From Nocardiopsis_B sediminis (lineage in GTDB: Bacteria > Actinomycetota > Actinomycetes > Streptosporangiales > Streptosporangiaceae), in assembly GCF_042650565.1 (NCBI RefSeq), contig NZ_JBHSBH010000012.1, forward strand, positions 1 through 64,000: DNA of 64,000 nucleotides. Direction: 5' to 3'. Position 1 is the first letter of the stretch, and each line of letters opens with the position of its first letter. This document shows positions 1 to 11,419 of the stretch, piece by piece. The notes beneath the pieces were generated by a model, which saw nothing but the letters and a program-made list of their open reading frames with translations, was not told the origin of the DNA and did no database searches. A program made the position numbers and the translations under genes.

Positions 1-274
1 AAACACCACTCGAGAACCAGACAGACCAACCGGATGCGGCCCCGCCCACCAGATTCTGCTACCAGACGGTGTGCGGATCGGCCGAGAGAAGACCACCGCC
101 CGGCCGGCAGACCCAACAGGCCCGCGCCAGGCGACTCGAACGACTATAGCCGGTACCCACGGAAGCACCAACTCGCACCGGCGTGAGCTGACCGACACCG
201 TGTCCCTCGGGTCCTTGGCCCCTTCGACCGACCCCATGCCGCCCCATGTCCCATGACCCATGCCCCGCAACGCA

Positions 275-1462
275 TCAGGCCGCGCGCAGTGCCTCGCCCA
301 GTCGACGCACACCTTCCCCGATCTCTTCCGGGGTGGGGGTGGCGAAGGAGAGCCGCATGGTCGCGGGGTCCGGGTTCTGCGCGAAGAACGGTGCTCCCGG
401 GACATAGGCGACGTCGTGGTCGAGGGCCTTGCGCAACAGGGGCGTGGTGTCCGCGCCCTCAGGGAGCTTCGCCCACACGAACATCCCGCCGTCGGGCTTG
501 TTCCAGGTGCTGCCCTCGGGCAGGGCATCGGGGAGGCCGGCGAGCATGGCGTCGCGGCGCGGGCGGTAGGCCTCGCGGAGACGGCTCACGTGCGCGGCGA
601 GGTCGGTGGTCGCGAGGTAGGCGGCGGCCGCCGCCTGGTCGATGGTCGACGTGTGGAGGTCGGCGGCCTGCTTGGCGACGGCGAAGGGGCGCCGGACCGA
701 CTCGGGGGCGTACAGCCAGCCGAGGCGCAGCCCCGGAGCCATGATCTTGGAGAAGCTGCCCAGCAGCAGCGTGCGGTCGCGCGCCCCCTCGCGGGCGGCG
801 ATGGGGGTGATCGGGTCTCCGCCGTAGCGGAGCTCACTGTAGGGATCGTCTTCGACGATCCACAGGCCCTGGTCGGCGGCCACGGCGGCGATCGCGTCGC
901 GGCGTGCGGTGGGCAGAGTGCGGCCGGTCGGGTTCTGGAAGGTGGGCACCAGGTACAGGAACTTGGGGCGTTCTCGGCGGACGATCTCGGCGAGGGCGTC
1001 GGGCAGGACGCCGTCGTCGTCGGTGGGCACCGCGACGATCCGGGCGCCGGCGAGGCGGAAGCATTGCAATGCGGCCAGGTAGCCGGGTTCTTCGACGAGC
1101 ACCGTGTCGCCGGGGTCCAGCAGGACGGTGGCCGCCAGTGACAGGCCCTGCTGCGACCCGGTGGTGACGATGATCCCCGACTCGTCGTCGGGGAGCCCTT
1201 GGCGTGCCCGTCGCTCCGCGATGATCCGGCGCAGGCGGGGGTCGCCCTCTGTGGGGGAGTACTGGAGCACCCGCCGCGGGTCGGCGGTGATGACGTCGTC
1301 GAAGGCGGCGCGCAGCCCCTCGTGGTCGAACAGATCGGGGGAGGGCAGTCCGCCGGCGAAGGAGATGACGCCGGGCCGCGACACCAGGGCCAGCAGTTCG
1401 CGGACCGGCGAGCTGCGAACGTCGGCGATCCGGGCTGCGGGCGGGGGTGCAGGGGCTGCCAT
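275..1462 (-). CDS. PLP-dependent aminotransferase, class I/II (LysN/MocR-domain-like)
   Basis: A 395-residue fold-type I aminotransferase. It has the N-terminal GVISFAGGLPSPDLF signature (about 31-45), YSPTEGDPRLR (69-78) as in 2-aminoadipate/aromatic aminotransferases, the FQNPTG cofactor motif (about 175-180) and the Schiff-base lysine K239 in GSFSKIMAPGLRLGW. It should move an amino group between an amino acid and a 2-oxoacid in the cytoplasm; substrate cannot be told from sequence. There is no N-terminal wHTH, so it is an enzyme, not a MocR regulator. It lies 66 bp downstream of the BASS transporter on the same strand, which may share its promoter. The family call is firm and the substrate is open. 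Confidence 0.88.
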   Translation of the reverse strand: MAAPAPPPAARIADVRSSPVRELLALVSRPGVISFAGGLPSPDLFDHEGLRAAFDDVITADPRRVLQYSPTEGDPRLRRIIAERRARQGLPDDESGIIVTTGSQQGLSLAATVLLDPGDTVLVEEPGYLAALQCFRLAGARIVAVPTDDDGVLPDALAEIVRRERPKFLYLVPTFQNPTGRTLPTARRDAIAAVAADQGLWIVEDDPYSELRYGGDPITPIAAREGARDRTLLLGSFSKIMAPGLRLGWLYAPESVRRPFAVAKQAADLHTSTIDQAAAAAYLATTDLAAHVSRLREAYRPRRDAMLAGLPDALPEGSTWNKPDGGMFVWAKLPEGADTTPLLRKALDHDVAYVPGAPFFAQNPDPATMRLSFATPTPEEIGEGVRRLGEALRAA

Positions 1463-1508
1463 CGGGGCTCCTCACGGATCGGCTGGGCACGATGGCGCCA
1501 CTCTACTC

Positions 1509-1521
1509 ATCTGTTTCAGAT
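1509..1521. promoter_or_regulatory. small inverted repeat upstream of the aminotransferase
   Basis: ATCTG-TTT-CAGAT lies 47 bases before the aminotransferase start in a locally AT-richer stretch (about 1505-1545). This stretch also holds GATC-containing half-repeats and overlaps the 3' end of the upstream gene. A TAGAGT-like -10 on the minus strand sits just downstream. It could be an operator, but no regulator is adjacent. Confidence 0.25.
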
Positions 1522-1528
1522 CATGAGA

Positions 1529-2494
1529 TCAAATTATCGGATCGTGAGACCGTGTGTCGTGATCACCTCCCCGGTCACCTCCCCGCTCCCCCCTCCGCGC
1601 ATGCCGCCGGTCGAGGATGAACCCGTTGGCCGCGGCCGTGAACTGCATGACGATGCCGTAGACCGCGACCGGGATGGCCACTTCGGTGCTGTTCAGCAGG
1701 GCCGGGCTGAGGGCGATCGCGAGAGCGAGCGTGCTGTTGTGCAGGCCGATCTCCATGCTCGACGCGATGGCCTCGGGCCGGCCGACGCCCGCCCAGCGGG
1801 GCACCCAGTATCCGGTGGCGAGGCTGAGGATGTTGAAGATCAGCACCATGGCGCCCACGGCGACGATGTAGTCCCCGATGTTGGCCCACTCCTGCGCGAT
1901 AGCCCCGGTGATGAGGGCGGCGAGCACGAGGACCGAGGCGATCTTCACCGGCCGCTCCATGCGCTCCGCGAAGCGGCTGCGGCGTGCGCGGATCAGCATC
2001 CCGATGGCCACGGGGACCAGGACCACCGCGCAGACCTGAACCAGCTTGCCGCCCTGGAGGCCCAGCGTGCCGTCGTCGCCGGCGAAGTAAGCCAGCGCGA
2101 GGTTGGTGATGACCGGCAGCGTGACGACGGCGATCAGCGAGTTGACGGCGGTGAGGGCGATGTTGAGGGCGACGTTTCCGCCGAACAGGTGGCTGTAGAG
2201 GCTCGCCATGGTCCCGCCGGGGGAGGCCGCCAGCAGCAGCATGCCCACGGCCAGTGGGGGAGCGGGGTCGAACAGCAGCACGAGGCCGAGGCAGGCCAGG
2301 GGCAGGACGACGATCTGGCAGCCCAGGCAGAGCAGTACGGCCCGCGGATGGGAGCGCAGCCGGGCGAAGTCGGCGATGGTCAGCGACATGCCCAGGCCGA
2401 GCATGATCACGGCGGGGAGGGCGATGGTGGCGAGGAGGGGGTCGATGGCGCACCTCGGGGCGTGGGGGTCGCTATGGGCTGCCCGGCGGACCAC
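1529..2494 (-). CDS. bile acid:sodium symporter (BASS) family transporter
   Basis: A 321-residue, very hydrophobic protein with about nine to ten membrane segments. It has the BASS hallmarks ASPGGTMASLYSHLFGGNVALNIALTAVNS (about 90-118, Na+-site loop) and EAIASSMEIGLHNSTLALAIA (about 235-255). It should be a Na+-coupled importer of an organic anion at the inner membrane; the substrate is unknown. The ATG at 2494 gives a 15-residue polar extension before the usual family start around IDPLLATIALPAVIM, so the start is slightly uncertain. The C-terminus ends in an Arg/Gly/Asp-rich tail (ERGGDRGGDHD) unlike the family. It is followed after 66 bp by an aminotransferase in the same direction. Confidence 0.85.
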   Translation of the reverse strand: MVRRAAHSDPHAPRCAIDPLLATIALPAVIMLGLGMSLTIADFARLRSHPRAVLLCLGCQIVVLPLACLGLVLLFDPAPPLAVGMLLLAASPGGTMASLYSHLFGGNVALNIALTAVNSLIAVVTLPVITNLALAYFAGDDGTLGLQGGKLVQVCAVVLVPVAIGMLIRARRSRFAERMERPVKIASVLVLAALITGAIAQEWANIGDYIVAVGAMVLIFNILSLATGYWVPRWAGVGRPEAIASSMEIGLHNSTLALAIALSPALLNSTEVAIPVAVYGIVMQFTAAANGFILDRRHARRGERGGDRGGDHDTRSHDPII

Positions 2495-2697
2495 TGCTCG
2501 TTCGTGATGAACGTAGAACGCCCACTACCGGTCGGCAAGGGGGCGAACGGGCAGGCGTGCTCCCGCTGCGGCGCCTGCCGGCGAGCGATGGGCGGGCGGC
2601 CCGTGGGGGACGACGTCCGGGCGCTCGGGCCCGCCGGCCTCGGGGTTCTCCGTTCTCCAGGTGGCCGGACTCACATTGGGCACCCATCGCAGAGTAG

Positions 2698-2726
2698 ATA
2701 CGTGCGTATTATCTTTCTGGGAAGAT
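2698..2726. promoter_or_regulatory. paired palindromes upstream of wrbA (candidate operator)
   Basis: Two adjacent inverted repeats lie 42-70 bases before the wrbA start: ATACG-TG-CGTAT (2698-2709) and ATCTT-N6-AAGAT (2711-2726). The stretch is markedly AT-rich for this genome. This looks like a promoter/operator for a MarR- or HxlR-type redox or quinone regulator; the regulator itself is not in the neighbourhood. Function is inferred from symmetry and position only. Confidence 0.4.
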
Positions 2727-2767
2727 AGATGCATTCCGCACTTCCGATCCGGTGAGGACCACCCCAT

Positions 2768-3385
2768 ATGAGTGACAGCGTCAAGCTCAGCGTCATCTAC
2801 TACTCCGCCACCGGCACGGGCTACGAGATCGCCCGCGAGATCGCCGAGACCGCGGAGAAGGAGGGCGCGGAGGTGCGCCTGCGCAAGGTCGCCGAGCTGG
2901 CGCCGGCCGCCGCGATCGCGAGCAACCCGGCCTGGGCCGCCAACGCGGAGGCGACCAAGGACGTCGCCGAGGCCACCTCGGACGACATCGTGTGGGCCGA
3001 CGCGGTCGTGTTCGGCTCGCCGACCCGCTACGGAAACGTCGCCGCGCAGCTCAAGCAGTTCATCGACTCGCTCGGCCCGCAGTGGGCGCAGGGGCTGCTC
3101 GCCGACAAGGTGTACAGCGGCTTCACCTCGACGTCCACCCTGCACGGCGGCCAGGAGTCCACCCTGCTGGCGCTGGGCAACACCTTCTACCACTTCGGCG
3201 GGATCATCGTGCCGCCCGGCTACACCGACGCCGCCAAGTTCGCGGACGGCAACCCCTACGGCACCTCCCACTTCGACGCCTCGGGCAACAGCCCGGTCGA
3301 CGAGACGACCCGCACCGCCGCCCAGGTGCAGGCCAAGCGGGTCGTGCGCGTCGCCCGCGCGCTGAAGACCGACACCAGCCTCTGA
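2768..3385 (+). CDS. wrbA: NAD(P)H:quinone oxidoreductase, WrbA type IV
   Basis: A 205-residue flavodoxin-like protein. VIYYSATGTGYEIA (about 9-22) is the FMN-phosphate loop, FGSPTRYGNVAAQLKQFID (about 83-101) and STSTLHGGQESTLL (about 120-133) are the WrbA-specific FMN and active-site loops, and the length matches the family. It reduces quinones by two electrons with NAD(P)H in the cytosol, avoiding semiquinone radicals. The ATG follows GGTGAGGA with good spacing. It is monocistronic: an AT-rich palindromic promoter lies upstream and two strong hairpins downstream. Confidence 0.93.
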   Translation: MSDSVKLSVIYYSATGTGYEIAREIAETAEKEGAEVRLRKVAELAPAAAIASNPAWAANAEATKDVAEATSDDIVWADAVVFGSPTRYGNVAAQLKQFIDSLGPQWAQGLLADKVYSGFTSTSTLHGGQESTLLALGNTFYHFGGIIVPPGYTDAAKFADGNPYGTSHFDASGNSPVDETTRTAAQVQAKRVVRVARALKTDTSL

Positions 3386-3423
3386 TCCGGCCCGCCCTCC
3401 CGGGGGCGATCCAGAGGAGGGGA

Positions 3424-3455
3424 GCGAGGGGACCGCGTTCGCGCGGTCCCCTCGC
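3424..3455. terminator. hairpin terminator after wrbA
   Basis: A perfect 14-bp stem (arm GCGAGGGGACCGCG) closed by a TTCG tetraloop, 38 bases after the wrbA stop. It has no T-tract, as is common for actinobacterial terminators. Confidence 0.75.
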
Positions 3456-3480
3456 GCATGCCCGGCCCGCCCGGACGGGG

Positions 3481-3510
3481 GTCGCCCCCGGCGGATCCGC
3501 CGGGGGCGAC
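3481..3510. terminator. perfect 30-bp palindrome between convergent genes
   Basis: A perfect GC-rich palindrome (half-site GTCGCCCCCGGCGGA) between wrbA and the convergent DUF1697 gene. It can act as a second, bidirectional terminator. Confidence 0.55.
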
Positions 3511-3530
3511 GCCGTTCCCGAGCGCGTATC

Positions 3531-3583
3531 GCCATGGTGCTTCGTCGGCGTGTCGACAACGACACGGGGCGCCATGTCGACAT
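3531..3583. repeat. dispersed intergenic motif, copy A
   Basis: CCATGGTGCTTCGTCGG is followed by GTGTCG-ACAA-CGACAC (inverted repeat) and then the perfect palindrome ATGTCGACAT (3574-3583). The same pieces in the same order recur at 51941-51984, and parts recur near 4204-4240 and 12441-12511, always between genes. Confidence 0.45.
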
Positions 3584-3615
3584 CGGCGCCGGGCCCCGGA
3601 CGGAAGAGGCGGGAC

Positions 3616-4152
3616 TCAGGCCTCGGCGAGGGCGAGCAGGCGCGTGGTCGTGTTCCAGTTGCGGACGGTCGCCGGCGTGCCGAGGCGGCGCGCCAGCAGC
3701 GGGGTCAGCTTGGCGCGTCCCAGCCCGTCGGGGAGGTAGAGGTACAGCTCGCGCTCGCCCGGCACCATCTCCTCGGGGGCGAACGCTTCGGGGTCGAGAG
3801 CGGCGAGCCGGCCGGGGTCGGGCGGTGCCTTGAGGAAGCAGACGGCGCACTTGGCGGGGTCGCGGACGTCGAACGGGATGTCGTCGACGACCCGGCGCAG
3901 GTGGGCGGCGGTGCGCACCATGACGTCGACGTCGAGGCCCAGCCCGGTGGCGAGCCGCTCCTCGATGGCGGCGGCGACGGCGTCCTCGCCGCCGGCCGTT
4001 CCGGGAGCGGTGAAGACGGCGTTCCCGCTCTGGAGGAGGGTGGTGACGCCGGTGTGGCCGAGCCCGGTGAGCACGGCCCGCAGGTCGGCCATGGCGATCT
4101 TGCGCCTGCCCCCGACGTTGACCCCGCGCAGCAGCGCCACGTAGACGGTCAT
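3616..4152 (-). CDS. DUF1697 family protein
   Basis: The ATG at 4152 gives 178 residues and starts MTVYVALLRGVNVGGRRKIAM, the highly conserved DUF1697 N-terminus. The following LRAVLTGLGHTGVTTLLQSGNAVF and the C-terminal RNWNTTTRLLALAE (about 164-177) are also family signatures. A longer frame to 4245 is open, but its extra N-terminus is unlike the family and overlaps a repeat-like GTCGAC region. DUF1697 proteins are small, cytoplasmic and of unknown biochemical role. It is convergent with wrbA and separately transcribed from the aconitase, whose stop lies 114 bp upstream of it. Confidence 0.85.
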   Translation of the reverse strand: MTVYVALLRGVNVGGRRKIAMADLRAVLTGLGHTGVTTLLQSGNAVFTAPGTAGGEDAVAAAIEERLATGLGLDVDVMVRTAAHLRRVVDDIPFDVRDPAKCAVCFLKAPPDPGRLAALDPEAFAPEEMVPGERELYLYLPDGLGRAKLTPLLARRLGTPATVRNWNTTTRLLALAEA

Positions 4153-4266
4153 CCCCCGCACCCCTCTGCTCTGCCCGCACCGGGCGCGGGCCACCACGAC
4201 GATACGGCGACACGGTGACATGTCGACCGGGCGACACGGAGCCAAGGGGCGCCCGGAGCGGTGGAA

Positions 4267-6945
<2,679 letters not shown>

Positions 6946-7304
6946 CGGCTCCCCTTACGGGCGCGTGGGGCGGCTGGATCCGCTGAAGCATCCAGAGCGC
7001 TTTTTGTTTCTCGTTGAAGATTAGTACAACATCCGCGCTTGATCGCGCATCGCGACCCCGGCGGCCGCATCGTGACGCGATCCTCGCCACCTCACCAGTT
7101 CGGGACGGCGGTGACGGCGAACAACGCCCACCGCAAGAACCCGCAGAAGACGTATTGCATCCAAGTGTTGATTGAGACAATATGGCCTGCGTCACCGAGG
7201 TGTGCGGCCCGCGTCATGCGGGCGGGCGCCTCGGGCGGCAGCGGCGCCGACCGGGCGCGACGACCCCGGGCCCCGGCCGCCGCAGGACCGACGGATGGAG
7301 AATC
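6946..7304. promoter_or_regulatory. divergent promoter region, aconitase / ABC importer
   Basis: A gap of 359 bp between divergently transcribed genes. An AT-richer patch at 6998-7032 is a likely aconitase promoter on the minus strand. A second AT-rich patch at 7152-7184 contains ATTG-AGA-CAAT (7171-7181), the kind of short ATTG...CAAT palindrome bound by GntR/FCD regulators, and would fit the importer promoter. There is no SD-preceded small ORF here. Confidence 0.4.
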
Positions 7305-8462
7305 GTGAGCGCGCACAGCCCAGGCACCGGCAGCCGCCGGGACTTCCTCCGCGGGATGGCCGCGGTATCGGCCGCGGTCGCCGGAGCGCCCCTCTTCACC
7401 GCGTGCACCTCGGGGACGGGAACGGCCGCGGGGGCGCAGGGCCGCATCGGCGACCACTACCCCGCCGGCTACGGCCGGATCATCGAGGCGTCGCAGGACG
7501 AGGACGGCCTCACCATCTACTCCAACACCTCCCAGGAGAACTGGGCCCCGCTGTTCGCGGGGTTCCAGGAGCGCTACCCCTGGGCCGACAACCTCGCGGT
7601 CACCGCGCTGGGCAGCACCGAGGTCTTCCAGCGCTTCTATAGCGAGGACGCCGGCCACGGCTCCGCCGCCGACCTGCTGGTGGCCAACGCCCCCCAAGAG
7701 TGGGCGCGGTTCGCCGGCCGCGACGCCGCGCTGGCCTACGACACCCCGGAGCGGCCGTTCTTCGACGACAAGCTCGAAGGCCTGCCGGGCGTCTTCGCCC
7801 TCACCATCGACCCGGTGGTGATCGGCTACAACACGCTGCTGCTGGAGGACGTGCGGCTGCCGCGCAGCCTGGCCGACGTGGCGCGGCTGTGCGAATCCGA
7901 CCCCGCGCGGTTCCGCGACCGCGTCACCACCTACGCCCTGAGCAACGCCTACGGGTTCGCCATCAACCACACCTATGCCGCAACGGCCGACGACCCCTGG
8001 GCGACGCTGGACCGGATCATCCCCTTCGTGCGCACCGAGACCTCCGCCGGCGCGATGGTCGACAAGCTCGTGTTGGGCGAGTACGCCATCAGCTACTTCC
8101 AGTCGGGCGGGGTCATCGCGCTGACCGCCGAGCAGAGCGAGGGGCTCATCGACTGGTCCTACATCGAGGACGGCACCCCGCTGGTCCCGCGCAGCGCCTG
8201 CATCCTGCGCGACGCGCCCAACGTCAACACCGCGAAGCTCTTCATCGACCACGCACTGTCGTACGCGGGCCAGGTCCAGCTCAGCGAGGGCGGGCTCACC
8301 CCGCACCGCGGCGACCTGCGCGACGACGACGCCCCCGGCCACTACGACGCCATCGTCGACGCCGTGGGCGCCGGCAACGCGATCCTCGTCGGCTACGAGG
8401 AGCTCGGCGACGCCGACGTCACCGCGCTGACCCGGCGGTGGGAGCAGGCGCGCAGCGCATAG
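7305..8462 (+). CDS. ABC transporter substrate-binding lipoprotein (Fe3+/polyamine-type), Tat-exported
   Basis: The GTG at 7305 has GGAG just upstream and gives 385 residues starting MSAHSPGTGSRRDFLRGMA, a twin-arginine signal (SRRDFL) ending in a lipobox (LFTAC), so it is a Tat-exported lipoprotein. The mature part has LTIYSNTSQENWAPLFAGFQERYP and VIGYNTLLLEDVRLP, characteristic of periplasmic-binding proteins of the iron(III)/2-aminoethylphosphonate/putrescine type. It should capture the ligand outside the membrane and hand it to the permease encoded next (51 bp downstream). A longer in-frame start at 7182 would put about 40 Arg/Gly-rich residues before the signal and is rejected. The actual ligand is unknown. 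Confidence 0.85.
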   Translation: MSAHSPGTGSRRDFLRGMAAVSAAVAGAPLFTACTSGTGTAAGAQGRIGDHYPAGYGRIIEASQDEDGLTIYSNTSQENWAPLFAGFQERYPWADNLAVTALGSTEVFQRFYSEDAGHGSAADLLVANAPQEWARFAGRDAALAYDTPERPFFDDKLEGLPGVFALTIDPVVIGYNTLLLEDVRLPRSLADVARLCESDPARFRDRVTTYALSNAYGFAINHTYAATADDPWATLDRIIPFVRTETSAGAMVDKLVLGEYAISYFQSGGVIALTAEQSEGLIDWSYIEDGTPLVPRSACILRDAPNVNTAKLFIDHALSYAGQVQLSEGGLTPHRGDLRDDDAPGHYDAIVDAVGAGNAILVGYEELGDADVTALTRRWEQARSA

Positions 8463-8513
8463 CCCGCCGGCGCCCCCGTCCCGCCCGCCCACCGGCACAC
8501 CTGGAGACCCCCG

Positions 8514-10271
8514 ATGACGACCCTCACCCCGCCGCGACGACAGCTCCGCCCAGGCGAACTCGGCGTCCCCCACTACCGGCGCCCCGCGGGTGTCGGCCGC
8601 GAGAGCGCCGTGCACTACGGGGTGCTGGTGATCACCGCGGCCCTGGTCCTCGCCCCGATCCTGCCGATCCTCTACCAGTCCTTCGCCGACCGCCCGCTGT
8701 ACGAGGCCGGCGGGCTGCTCACCGTCGGCAACTACGTGCGGCTGTTCACGGAGGCGGGGTTCGGGCGCGTCGTCCTCAACAGCCTCGTGTTCGCGGTCAT
8801 GACGACCGTCATCGCGCTGACCGGCGGGGCGGCGCTGGCGATCCTGCTGGTGCGCACCCGCATCCCCGGCGGAAGGGTGCTCACCGCGGTCCTGCGCTGG
8901 CCGATCTACATCTCACCGCTGGTGCTGGCCTTCGGCTGGATCATCCTCTACGGCCCGGCCGGCTTCATCACCCTCGTTGTGAGCGACGCAGTCGGCTTCA
9001 CCCCGTGGAACCTGTACACGATCCCGGGCATGGCGCTGACCGAGGCGGTCGCCGCGATCCCGCTGGCCTACCTGTACTGCGCGAGCGCCCTGCGCTTCTC
9101 CGACACCTCGCTGGAGAGCGCCGCCCGCACCTGCGGGTCGGGCCCGCTGCGCATCCTGTGGTCGGTGGTCCTGCCCACCCTGCGCCCGCCGCTCGTCTAC
9201 AGCGGCCTGCTGATCTTCACGACGTCGCTGGAGTCCCTGAGCGTGCCGCTGCTCTACGGCCAGCCCGCCGAGATCGACATGTTCTCCAGCTTCCTCTACA
9301 CCAACGGGATCGCGTCGATCGACCCCGACTACGGGATCCTCGGCGCGGCCTCGGTCGTCATCCTGGCCGTCACCGTGGTGCTGGTGTGGGTGCAGACCCG
9401 GCTGCTGCGCGACGGGCAGCGGTTCGTCTCCGTGCGGGGCAAGGCGGTCCGGCAGCGCCCGCTCGACCTCGGCCCGATCCGCTGGGCGGCGCTCGCGGTG
9501 ATCGTGGCCTACGTCCTCGTCGGCCCGTTCCTGCCGATCATGGGGCTGCTGTTGCGCGCCTTCACCACGATCCTGACCCCGCTGGTCTCCCCGCTGGAGT
9601 TCCTGTCGCTGGACAACTTCGCGGTGATCTTCACCTACCCCGTCTACTCCACCTCGATCGTCAACAGCCTGATCGTCGCGCTGGCCGGCGCCGTCTTCCT
9701 CACGGTCTTCGCCACGCTGGTCGTCCTGGTCTCCCGCCGCTCCGGCTTCCGCTTCGCCCGCACCCTGGAGCTGCTCGCGCTGGCCCCCCAGGCCATCCCC
9801 GGGGTCGTCCTGGGCGTGGGCTTCTTCTGGGCCTTCACCCTGCTCCCGGAGAACACGGCGGCGGTGCGCGCGAGCCTCGTCGCGATCATCATCGTGTTCA
9901 GCGTGCGCTCGCTGCCGGTGGCCTTCGGCGCGGTCGCGCCGATCGTCATGCAGATCGGGACGGAGCTGGACAGCGCCGCCCGGGTCGCCGGGGCCGACTG
10001 GTGGCGCACCGTCGTGCACGTCTTCGCGCGGCTGCTCACGCCCGCCTATCTCTCCTCCTTCGTCCTCGTCTTCGTGCAGATGATCAAGGAGTTCGCCCCC
10101 GCCGTCTTCATCGCCACGGCGGCCACGCAGGTCATCGGCACCACCACGTTCGAACTGTGGATGCAGGGCACCACCGGGCCCGTTGCCGCCATGGCCACCA
10201 TCCAGATCGCCATCACCGCCGTGTGCGTCGCACTCGCCGGGCGCATCGAGAAGGGACGCACCAATGCCTGA
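8514..10271 (+). CDS. ABC transporter permease, fused double-domain (FbpB/SfuB-like)
   Basis: A 585-residue membrane protein with about twelve hydrophobic segments and two binding-protein-dependent permease domains in one chain. Each domain has an EAA-type loop: LESAARTCGSGPLRILWSVVLP (about 200-222) and LDSAARVAGADWWRTVVHVF (about 487-506). This fused architecture is typical of Fe3+ and thiamine-type importers. It forms the channel for the lipoprotein at 7305 and the ATPase at 10264. Its 3' end overlaps the ATPase start by 8 bp, implying coupled translation. Confidence 0.9.
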   Translation: MTTLTPPRRQLRPGELGVPHYRRPAGVGRESAVHYGVLVITAALVLAPILPILYQSFADRPLYEAGGLLTVGNYVRLFTEAGFGRVVLNSLVFAVMTTVIALTGGAALAILLVRTRIPGGRVLTAVLRWPIYISPLVLAFGWIILYGPAGFITLVVSDAVGFTPWNLYTIPGMALTEAVAAIPLAYLYCASALRFSDTSLESAARTCGSGPLRILWSVVLPTLRPPLVYSGLLIFTTSLESLSVPLLYGQPAEIDMFSSFLYTNGIASIDPDYGILGAASVVILAVTVVLVWVQTRLLRDGQRFVSVRGKAVRQRPLDLGPIRWAALAVIVAYVLVGPFLPIMGLLLRAFTTILTPLVSPLEFLSLDNFAVIFTYPVYSTSIVNSLIVALAGAVFLTVFATLVVLVSRRSGFRFARTLELLALAPQAIPGVVLGVGFFWAFTLLPENTAAVRASLVAIIIVFSVRSLPVAFGAVAPIVMQIGTELDSAARVAGADWWRTVVHVFARLLTPAYLSSFVLVFVQMIKEFAPAVFIATAATQVIGTTTFELWMQGTTGPVAAMATIQIAITAVCVALAGRIEKGRTNA

Positions 10272-11373
10272 ACTCGTCATCGACGGACTCCGCAAGCGGT
10301 TCGGCGGCACCACCATCCTCAACGGGATCTCGCTGACGGTGCGGGACGGCGAGTTCTTCACCCTGCTCGGCCCCAGCGGATGCGGGAAGTCGACCACCCT
10401 GAACTGCGTCGCCGGCCTCGAGCACCCCGATGGGGGCAGCATCCGGGTCGCCGGCACGACCTTCGTCGACCACGCCGCCGGGGTGTTCCTCGAGCCCGAG
10501 GCGCGCAACCTCGGGCTCGTCTTCCAGTCCTACGCGCTGTGGCCGCACATGACGATCGCCGGCAACCTCGCCTACCCCCTCAAGATCCGCAAGGTCGGCC
10601 GGGCGCGGCAGCGGGAGCTCATCGACGACGCGCTCGACAACGTCGGCATGAAGCACCTGCGCGACCGCTACCCCCACCAGCTCTCGGGCGGGCAGCAGCA
10701 GCGCGTCGCCCTCGCCCGCGCGCTGGTCTATGCGCCGAGCATCCTCCTGCTGGACGAACCGCTGTCCAACCTCGACGCGCAGCTGCGCGACCAGGCGCGC
10801 GCGTGGCTCAAGCGCCTCCAGGCCCAGGTGGGGATCACCACCGTCTACGTCACCCACGACCAGATCGAGGCGCTGGCCCTCAGCGACCGCATCGCGGTGA
10901 TGCAGGACGGCGAGATGCTCCAGGTGGGCACCCCGCGGGAGATCTACGAGACCCCGGCGAGCCCCGAGGTCGCCGCGTTCATCGGCCGCTGCAACTTCCT
11001 GACCGGCACCGTGCACGAGCAGACCGGCCGGCACACGGTCGTCGCCCTGGCCGATGACGGCCGCATCCGCGCCGCCCGCGCCGACTGGGCCGCCGTGGGA
11101 GACCGGGTCACTGTTGCCGTGCGCGCGGAGAACGTGCTCGTGGACGATGCGGCGGGCGCCGGGCACTCCGACGCCTACAACCGCCTGGACGCCGAAGTCG
11201 TGCACAGCGCCTACGTGGGCGCGCGCTACGAGCACCGCCTGCGCATCGGCGCGAGCACGGTCCAGGCCGAGAGCGTGTCGGAGGGCGCGGGAGCGGCGGT
11301 GTCGGTGGCGATCAGGCCGGAGCACTGCATCGTCTACCCCGGGACGGCGCGGGGCGAGCTCGCCGGGGTCTGA
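10264..11373 (+). CDS. ABC transporter ATP-binding protein with TOBE-like C-terminus
   Basis: Starting at the ATG that overlaps the permease stop, 369 residues. Walker A GPSGCGKST (about 38-46), Q-loop FQSYALWPH, signature LSGGQQQRVALARAL, Walker B LLLDEPLSNLDA and the switch histidine (YVTHDQIEALAL) are all intact. The C-terminal 120 residues form a TOBE/regulatory part, as in PotA/FbpC proteins. It energises import of the ligand of the upstream lipoprotein. A longer frame from 10183 lies inside the permease gene and is not the start. Confidence 0.92.
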   Translation: MPELVIDGLRKRFGGTTILNGISLTVRDGEFFTLLGPSGCGKSTTLNCVAGLEHPDGGSIRVAGTTFVDHAAGVFLEPEARNLGLVFQSYALWPHMTIAGNLAYPLKIRKVGRARQRELIDDALDNVGMKHLRDRYPHQLSGGQQQRVALARALVYAPSILLLDEPLSNLDAQLRDQARAWLKRLQAQVGITTVYVTHDQIEALALSDRIAVMQDGEMLQVGTPREIYETPASPEVAAFIGRCNFLTGTVHEQTGRHTVVALADDGRIRAARADWAAVGDRVTVAVRAENVLVDDAAGAGHSDAYNRLDAEVVHSAYVGARYEHRLRIGASTVQAESVSEGAGAAVSVAIRPEHCIVYPGTARGELAGV

Positions 11374-11419
11374 CGGCGCCGGCACCGGGCGGCCGGCGGA
11401 CGGGGGGCGGCCGGCGGGG

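Noticed and set aside
7182..7304. N-terminal extension of the ABC lipoprotein gene to 7182
   Set aside because: Would place 40 Arg/Gly-rich residues before the Tat signal; GTG 7305 has an SD and a proper signal peptide start.
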